Shown here one piece after another: positions 58,933 through 64,000 of a stretch of 64,000 bases of DNA; position 1 is the stretch's first letter; each line of letters opens with the position of its first letter. The stretch comes from Solirubrum sp044628455. Its GTDB lineage: Bacteria > Bacteroidota > Bacteroidia > Cytophagales > Hymenobacteraceae. A program made the position numbers and the translations under genes. The notes below the pieces were generated by a model. It was given only the letters and a program-made list of their open reading frames with translations, had not been told where the DNA came from and ran no database searches. Location of the stretch: assembly GCF_044628455.1 (NCBI RefSeq), contig NZ_JBIYZW010000001.1:682001-746000 (forward strand). The letters run 5' to 3'.

Positions 58933-60480
58933 TTATTTCAGCGCGGCCAGGGCCACCTTGGCCTTGGCGTCGGTGCTGGTTTTGTACTCGTGGCGGCCGT
59001 AGCTGAGCGCCTGCTGGAAGTAGACCTTGGCTTGGGCTTTCTGGCCGGCCTGCTGGCTGAGGTAGCCCAGCTGCAGGGCCGACTGCGGGGCGAAATAATA
59101 GGGGGCCGTGCCGCCCACGGCAATGGCGCGCTGGTAATACAGCCGGGCCGAATCGAGGCGACCCAGGCCGTGGTAGGCGCGGGCCCGGCGGTAGGGCTCC
59201 TCAATCCGGTCGCGCAGGGGCGTGCCGGCTTCGGGACTGAAGCCTTCGAGGGTGCGCAGGGCGGCGCGGTAGTAGCCGCCGTCGAGCTGCAGGCGCGCCG
59301 TGGTCAGCGCCCGGTTCAGCGGCACGCGGTCGTCAACGAAGCGCTGGGCGTAGCGGTCTTCCTCCACCACGGTTTCGCCGCCGGTCCCGATCTGGGCGCG
59401 GGCGCGCTGGGCCGCCGGGGCGTCGCCGCCCAGCCAGTGGGCCAGGTACAGCTTAAACCAGGCGTCCTTGCGGTAGTGCACGCCGCGGTACTCGCTCAGG
59501 AATTGCTGGTTGGCCTGCGCCGAGGCCGCGTACTGACCCTGGTAGAGCAGCAGATCGGCGGCCATGTGGTGCAGATAGGCAGCGGGCAGGTAGTCGGGGC
59601 CGGTGGGGCGGCGGCGGTAGGCAGCCAGGGCCAGGTCGGTGCGGTGCAGCTTTTTCTGCACCGACATCTGCAGGTAGCTGAACAGCAGGTTGTCGGGCTG
59701 CTCGGCGGCCAGGCGCTCCACCAAGGTCGCGGCTTCGGCGTCGGCCCCGTAGTAGGTCTGGCGCAGCAGGGCCAGCAGAATCTGGGCTTCGGCCTGAAAG
59801 TCGTGGGGGCGCTGAGCGGCCAGGCGCAGGTTCTGCAGGCCGGCGGCGGTGTTGCCGGGCAAACCCAGCAAATTCAGAAACCAGCGGTAGCCTTCGGGTA
59901 CAGAGCCGATAAAGAACTGGCAGAGGCCCAGGGTTTTGCGAGTGGGCAGGTGCTGGGGCCAGCGCCGGGCGTTCTGCTGCACCTGCTGGTAGGCCTGCCG
60001 CAGGCTCCAGGCGCCCTGAAACTCGTGGTCGAACATCACCTGGGCAGCAGCCTGGTGTAGGCGGATTTCGGCCCGGGCGTAGTCGCGTAGCGGACTCGAC
60101 GGCTGCTCGTCGAGCTGGTCGAGGTAGCGGTCCTGCAGCTCCACCACGTCCTCGTAGCGCGCCGCATCCTGGCTGACCACCAGCTCGGCAAACACAATGC
60201 CCTCGTCGACCAGCAGCGCGCCGGGGCTGGGCACGGCCGGCCGCAGCGCGGGGCGCACCAGGGCCCGAGCCGCGGCCGGTCGCAGCTTCAGCAGTTCGGC
60301 GTAGGCGCGGCGCACCGCGGGCGGCAGCGCCGCGGCCGGCTCCAGCACATCGGCGCGGCTGGTGGCCACCGACTCGGGCGGGCTTTGCGGCGGGGCCGCC
60401 GGGGCGCCCGCCGCGGGCAGCAGCAGGAGCAGCAGCGCAACCCAGCGCCGCCAATGGCGCAGCTTAGCGGAACAACTCAT
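58933..60480 (-). CDS. Exported TPR-repeat protein
   Basis: A 515-residue protein. An N-terminal signal peptide (VALLLLLLPAAGAPAA) is followed by helical TPR-like repeats over most of the length (for example AEPDNLLFSYLQMSVQKKLH, AAYLHHMAADLLLYQGQYAA, ARAYHGLGRLDSARLYYQRA, ALQLGYLSQQAGQKAQAKVY). It resembles a scaffold family called DUF3808/IML2-like. The partner is unknown. It lies 14 bases from pabB. Confidence 0.8.
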   Translation of the reverse strand: MSCSAKLRHWRRWVALLLLLLPAAGAPAAPPQSPPESVATSRADVLEPAAALPPAVRRAYAELLKLRPAAARALVRPALRPAVPSPGALLVDEGIVFAELVVSQDAARYEDVVELQDRYLDQLDEQPSSPLRDYARAEIRLHQAAAQVMFDHEFQGAWSLRQAYQQVQQNARRWPQHLPTRKTLGLCQFFIGSVPEGYRWFLNLLGLPGNTAAGLQNLRLAAQRPHDFQAEAQILLALLRQTYYGADAEAATLVERLAAEQPDNLLFSYLQMSVQKKLHRTDLALAAYRRRPTGPDYLPAAYLHHMAADLLLYQGQYAASAQANQQFLSEYRGVHYRKDAWFKLYLAHWLGGDAPAAQRARAQIGTGGETVVEEDRYAQRFVDDRVPLNRALTTARLQLDGGYYRAALRTLEGFSPEAGTPLRDRIEEPYRRARAYHGLGRLDSARLYYQRAIAVGGTAPYYFAPQSALQLGYLSQQAGQKAQAKVYFQQALSYGRHEYKTSTDAKAKVALAALK

Positions 60481-60494
60481 GGGCGCGGCAACAA

Positions 60495-60523
60495 AAAAGG
60501 AACGGCGGGCAGCCGTTCCTTTT
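60495..60523 (-). terminator. Terminator after the zinc-ribbon gene
   Basis: AAAAGGAACGGC / GCCGTTCCTTTT with a five-base loop. Confidence 0.85.
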
Positions 60524-60543
60524 CGGTAATCTGGAGGGTTTGC

Positions 60544-61296
60544 TTAAGCCAGGGATTTGGCTTCCACGTCGGCCAGAATGCGGCCGCAGTGCTCACACAC
60601 GATAACTTTCTTGTGCGAGATGATGTCGGCCTGGCGCTGGGGGGGCACCGTGTTGAAGCAGCCACCGCAGGCATCACGCTTCACCATCACCACGGCCAGG
60701 CCGTTGCGGGCGTTGCCACGGATGCGGGTGTAGGCGCTCAGTAGGCGCTCTTCCACGGGCTTGGCAGCCTGGGCGCGCTCTTCCATGAGCTTCTGCTCGT
60801 CGGCTTCGCTTTCGCCCACAATCAGCTGCAGCTCCGACTGCTTGTTGGTCAAATCCTTGCGGCGCTCTTCGAGGCGCTGCTTGGTGCCGGCTATTTCGGC
60901 AATCTTCTGGTCGATCTGGTACTGGGCCTCGCGGATTTTCTTTTCCGAAATCTGGATTTCCAGCTTCTGCAGCTCGATTTCCTTGCCCACCGCTTCGTAC
61001 TCGCGGTTGTTGCGCACGTTCTGCTGCTGGTCTTCGTAGCGCTTGATCAGCACGTCGGCATCCTTGGCGGCCTGCTTGCGCTGCTTGATCTGCTCGTTGA
61101 GCGAAGCTACTTCCTCGTCGAATTTGCTGACGCGGACTTCGTAGCCAACAATTTCGTCCTCCAGGTCGCGTACTTCCTCGGGCAAATCACCGCGCACGCG
61201 CCGGATTTCATCCAGTTGCGAGTCAATGCGCTGCAAATTCAGCAAGGCTTCCAGCTTGCTGGCGACGGTGGTTTCCGTGGACGGATTAGAAATCAT
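60544..61296 (-). CDS. Coiled-coil protein with C4-type zinc ribbon
   Basis: A 250-residue protein. The first ~190 residues form a long coiled coil (LNLQRIDSQLDEIRRVRGDL and EIELQKLEIQISEKKIREAQ). The C-terminal ~45 residues are a zf-RING_7 ribbon with CGGCFNTVPPQ and CEHCGRILAD, two Cys pairs. Proteins of this family often sit beside Nif3-like genes and are suspected RNA- or ribosome-linked factors. It overlaps the Nif3 gene by 11 bases. A perfect consensus promoter lies just upstream, inside that gene. Confidence 0.9.
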   Translation of the reverse strand: MISNPSTETTVASKLEALLNLQRIDSQLDEIRRVRGDLPEEVRDLEDEIVGYEVRVSKFDEEVASLNEQIKQRKQAAKDADVLIKRYEDQQQNVRNNREYEAVGKEIELQKLEIQISEKKIREAQYQIDQKIAEIAGTKQRLEERRKDLTNKQSELQLIVGESEADEQKLMEERAQAAKPVEERLLSAYTRIRGNARNGLAVVMVKRDACGGCFNTVPPQRQADIISHKKVIVCEHCGRILADVEAKSLA

Positions 61297-62389
61297 AGCG
61301 GACGGGGTTCGTGGGGGTCTCTGCTAACAAGACCGCAAAAGTACGGGAGAATTTCTCGGTAAGCAATGCCTGAAACAGCTCGCCGGTGTACTGCTCGCTT
61401 TCGTAGTGGCCCACGTCGCAGAGCAGCAGCCGGCCTTCGGGGGCAAAAAACTCGTGGTACTTGATGTCGCCGGTCACGTAGGCGTCGGCGCCGGCGGCCA
61501 CGGCCTTGCGCGTCAGAAACGAGCCCGCGCCGCCGCACACGGCCACTTTGCGGATGGGCCCGGCGAATGCGGTGTGCTTGACCACCGGCACGCCCAGGCG
61601 CTGGCGCAGCCGGGCCAGAAACTCCGCCACGGGCAGGGCTTCGGCCAGCTCGCCGATCATGCCCGAGCCTACTTCCTGGTGCTGGTTTTCGAGTTTGATG
61701 AGCTCGTAGGCCACTTCCTCGTAGGGGTGCGCCTGGCGCAGGGCGCGCAGCGCGGCCGCCTGCCGGTGCAGGGGCAGCAGCACTTCCACGCGCTGCTCGG
61801 CCACCGTTTCGGGCTGGTTGGGGCGGCCGATGGCGGGGCTGGTGCCGGGGCCGGGCGTAAACGTGCCGGTGCCCGCAAGGCGGAAGCTGCAGTCGTGGTA
61901 GTCGCCCACCTGGCCGGCGCCGGCCGCGTACAGGGCCTGCAGCACGGCTTCGGCGTGGGCGGGCGGTACGTAGGTGATGAGCTTGCCCAGCAGGCCCGGC
62001 TTGGGGTCGAGCACGCGCAGCTGACTTAGACCCAGCTTCTCGGCCAGGTGGCGGCTCACGCCGTGGCGCACGTTGTCGAGGTTGGTGTGGGCCGCGTACA
62101 CGGCCACCTCGTAGCGCAGGGCGCGCATGATGGTGCGCTCTACCTCGGTGGCCCCGGTCAGGCGCTTGAGGGGCTGAAAGATGACGGGGTGGTGCACCAC
62201 CACCACGTTGCAGCCCCGGCGCACGGCCTCGTCGATGACGGCGGGCGTGCAGTCGAGGGCGATGAGCACGCCCTGCACGAGCATGGTCGGGTCGCCGCAC
62301 TGCAGGCCGGCGTTGTCGTAGCTTTCCTGGTAGGGCAGGGGCGCCCACTCTTCGAGGGCGCGGGCAAGGGCGTGAACGGTAACGGACAT
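61286..62389 (-). CDS. Nif3-like dinuclear metal centre protein
   Basis: A 367-residue protein matching the Nif3/YbgI family. The N-terminal part has NAGLQCGDPTMLVQGVLIALD and VVVHHPVIFQPLKRLTG (metal-binding His pair); the middle insertion is a ~110-residue PII-like domain (YVPPAHAEAVLQALYAAGAG); the C-terminal part has VAVCGGAGSFLTRKAVAAGA, TGDIKYHEF and CDVGHYESE. The last two supply further ligands. It may be a GTP cyclohydrolase I type 2 homologue; the activity is not settled. Confidence 0.92.
   Translation of the reverse strand: MSVTVHALARALEEWAPLPYQESYDNAGLQCGDPTMLVQGVLIALDCTPAVIDEAVRRGCNVVVVHHPVIFQPLKRLTGATEVERTIMRALRYEVAVYAAHTNLDNVRHGVSRHLAEKLGLSQLRVLDPKPGLLGKLITYVPPAHAEAVLQALYAAGAGQVGDYHDCSFRLAGTGTFTPGPGTSPAIGRPNQPETVAEQRVEVLLPLHRQAAALRALRQAHPYEEVAYELIKLENQHQEVGSGMIGELAEALPVAEFLARLRQRLGVPVVKHTAFAGPIRKVAVCGGAGSFLTRKAVAAGADAYVTGDIKYHEFFAPEGRLLLCDVGHYESEQYTGELFQALLTEKFSRTFAVLLAETPTNPVRYDF
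61336..61366 (-). promoter_or_regulatory. Promoter of the zinc-ribbon gene, inside the Nif3 gene
   Basis: TTG (61366-61364), 20 bases, TACTTTTG (61343-61336): a full consensus match on the minus strand, 40 bases before the zinc-ribbon ATG. Confidence 0.65.
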
Positions 62390-62470
62390 GGGGCGAAGTT
62401 CCGAGGTTTTTGCTTCGCGGCGGTCAGCGAGGCTGCGCCGAATGCTGCGTCCTCGGCGGGTTCATCGAAG

Positions 62471-63154
62471 TCAGGTGATAATCAGCTCCCCCAGCAGCCG
62501 GGCGTATTCCGCCACGAAATCGGGCACCCGGCGGCGCTGGTACTGCATGAGGTAGCGCGGGTGGTCCAGCACAATCAGGCGCTCGAACAAGCCCAGCTCC
62601 TGGTTTAAGCGCTGGAAAAATTCCCCGTTGCGGCGGCCCAGGCTCACGGCCACGTCGCGGCGCAGCCCGGCGGCTACCTGCTGCCGCAGCGAGGTTTGCA
62701 GGTCGGGCCAGAGGGCTTTGGTCAGCGCCGCCGAGTCGTAGTAGTTGTGGTTGCGGCCGTGGCGCAGCAGCACCAGCGGGTAGAGCGAACCAAGGTAGAA
62801 GTGCCGGTAGAACGCCGTCGCACCGCCCAGGGCCTCGATCAGCTGGTACACGAACTGGCTCGACAGCTCGGCGCGCCGGGGTAGCTCGTTGGGCAGGCCG
62901 CAGTGCCGCTCCAGGGCGCCGGGGTCGGTGAAGGCCACGCCGGTGGTGCCGCCGCCGAAGCGCCCGGGGTTGATGCCCAGCAGGGCCACGCGGGGCGCGT
63001 GGTCGGCGTAGAACCGCTGGGCGAAGCTGGTGAGCAGCGCCCGGGCGGGCTGGAGCTGGTAAGGATTGACGGCCAGCACCTCGTCGGGCAGCGGGCCAGG
63101 GAGCGGAAAGCCGGCCAGAAACGCGCGCAGGCGGTCGGCGAAGGTCGAGGTCAT
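62471..63154 (-). CDS. Uracil-DNA glycosylase family (SMUG2-type)
   Basis: A 227-residue protein. The family's motif 1 is seen as LLGINPGRFGGGTTG, a hydrophobic region LYPLVLLRHGRNHNYYD follows, and motif 2 as LDHPRYLMQYQRR. It would remove uracil or related damage from DNA in base-excision repair. It starts at MTSTFADRLRAF. The gene is divergent from lpxK and 81 bases from the Nif3 gene. Confidence 0.85.
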   Translation of the reverse strand: MTSTFADRLRAFLAGFPLPGPLPDEVLAVNPYQLQPARALLTSFAQRFYADHAPRVALLGINPGRFGGGTTGVAFTDPGALERHCGLPNELPRRAELSSQFVYQLIEALGGATAFYRHFYLGSLYPLVLLRHGRNHNYYDSAALTKALWPDLQTSLRQQVAAGLRRDVAVSLGRRNGEFFQRLNQELGLFERLIVLDHPRYLMQYQRRRVPDFVAEYARLLGELIIT

Positions 63155-63305
63155 GCTAGCGGCATACGCAGCCGGCGGCCGCCGGGGTCGGGCAGGGGCG
63201 GCCCGCCCGTCCGGGAACAGCCGCGCCGGGCACCCTGTAAAACCAATGGGGCCGGCTGCCGAAACACAAAGTTTGCCCGCCGGGGCCGGGGGCAGGCATT
63301 TCGCG

Positions 63306-63313
63306 TATTTTTG
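63306..63313 (+). promoter_or_regulatory. Putative -7 element of the lpxK promoter
   Basis: TATTTTTG matches TAnnTTTG, 39 bases before the ATG. No TTG at standard spacing, nearest is 30 bases away. Confidence 0.4.
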
Positions 63314-63351
63314 CCGGCCGCCGGCCCCCTGCCGGTGCCCGCCCCCTCGCC

Positions 63352-64000
63352 ATGCCTTCGTTGCTGACCTTGCTGCTGCTGCCCCTGAGCTGGCTCTACG
63401 CCGCCGGGGCCGCCGTGCGCAACTGGCTCTACGACAGTGGCCGGTGGGCTTCGACCGGCGCCGCGGTACCGCTGATCAACGTGGGCAACCTGCGTGTGGG
63501 CGGCACCGGCAAAACGCCCCACGTGGCCTGGCTGGTGCAGCACTTGCTGGCGGCCGGGCAGGCGCCGGCCATACTCAGCCGCGGTTACGGCCGCCGCACC
63601 CGCGGCTTCCGCCTGGCCACCGCCGCCGACACGGCCGCCAGCATCGGCGACGAACCCTGGCAGCACTACCACGAGTTTGCCGGGGCCGTGCCCGTGGCCG
63701 TCGACGAGGACCGCCGCCACGGCCTGGCCGAGCTGGCCGCCCTTTGGCCCGACCTCGGGGCCGTGGTGCTCGACGACGCCTACCAGCACCGGCGCGTGCG
63801 CCCCACGCTCAACATTCTGCTCACCGAGCAGGCTCGCCCGTTCTGGCACGACTGGGTGCTGCCCGCCGGCCGCCTGCGCGAAAGCCGCGGCGGCGCCCGC
63901 CGCGCCGACCTGATCATCGTCACCAAGTGCCCGCCCGACTGGCCCGCGCCCGCGCGGCAGCAGGCGGCCGCGGCGGCCGGGCGCTACGCCCGCGCCGGGG
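63352..64000 (+). CDS. lpxK: Tetraacyldisaccharide 4'-kinase (partial, runs off right edge)
   Basis: At least 216 residues are visible from the ATG at 63352 (MPSLLTLLLLPLSW). An N-terminal membrane segment is followed by the P-loop INVGNLRVGGTGKTPHVA, LSRGYGRRTRGF, GDEPWQHYHEF and VVLDDAYQHRRV, the full LpxK pattern. It phosphorylates the 4' position of the lipid A disaccharide at the inner membrane. The 3' end is outside the window. It is transcribed away from the SMUG2-like gene. Confidence 0.94.
   Translation, partial: MPSLLTLLLLPLSWLYAAGAAVRNWLYDSGRWASTGAAVPLINVGNLRVGGTGKTPHVAWLVQHLLAAGQAPAILSRGYGRRTRGFRLATAADTAASIGDEPWQHYHEFAGAVPVAVDEDRRHGLAELAALWPDLGAVVLDDAYQHRRVRPTLNILLTEQARPFWHDWVLPAGRLRESRGGARRADLIIVTKCPPDWPAPARQQAAAAAGRYARAG

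Overview
This window looks like a chromosome segment of a GC-rich Bacteroidota, most likely Hymenobacter or a close relative (order Cytophagales). The evidence is the gene content (SecG/LptE/MiaB cluster, groESL with a GGM-rich GroEL tail, fused ABC permease/M1 peptidase, POT transporter, LytTR two-component pair), the near absence of Shine-Dalgarno sites, and repeated Bacteroidota-type promoters (TTG, 19-21 bases, TAnnTTTG), best seen in front of three tRNA-Asp genes. The species is an inference from familiarity with these families, not from a search.

Bases 1 to about 15650 are the right part of a temperate prophage. A leftward early/replication operon runs from about 12680 to the left edge. 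It holds small unknown proteins, a RecT/Erf-like candidate annealing protein, a DEDDh exonuclease with a novel N-terminus, a helix-turn-helix replication protein, a DnaB helicase, a PAPS-reductase-like enzyme, a DNA methyltransferase, a run of tiny unknown proteins and the start of a terminase small subunit. Rightward from the divergent control region lie a CI/LexA-type repressor (S24 fold), a DUF4236 + SH3 membrane protein and a tyrosine integrase. Right after the integrase the host sequence resumes in the middle of a COG3541-type nucleotidyltransferase gene, so the phage seems to have integrated inside that gene. The phage structural genes and the left attachment site lie outside the window.

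Bases 16300-32400 hold a small secreted basic protein, a ~2024-residue alpha-2-macroglobulin-like protein with a TonB-plug module inserted in it, an ADP-ribosylglycohydrolase, accA, a 321-bp tandem array carrying three identical tRNA-Asp genes, a second small secreted basic protein, and a set of lipid/hydrolase genes (metallo-beta-lactamase fold, patatin, acyltransferase, lipoprotein hydrolase), then an AraC/MGMT DNA-repair fusion. Bases 32500-42100 hold a DUF4159 protein, an XRE regulator with an array of TGAAACAAAT sites upstream, rsmE, an S1/P1 nuclease, a short-chain dehydrogenase, an SRPBCC protein, PEP carboxykinase and a POT peptide transporter.

Bases 42178-48656 are a signalling/transport module: a LytTR regulator and LytS-type kinase divergent from an ABC ATPase and a 1204-residue ABC-permease/M1-peptidase fusion. 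Bases 48886-63154 hold a DUF3883 protein, groEL/groES, secG, a TPR-type protein, lptE, a sigma-54 activator, a four-helix-bundle gene between inverted repeats, miaB, pabB, a TPR protein, a coiled-coil zinc-ribbon protein, a Nif3-like protein and a SMUG2-type glycosylase. lpxK runs off the right edge.

The observations I rate highest are the alpha-2-macroglobulin/TonB-plug chimera, the prophage junction inside a nucleotidyltransferase gene, the XRE operator array, the four-helix-bundle cassette and the tRNA-Asp array.
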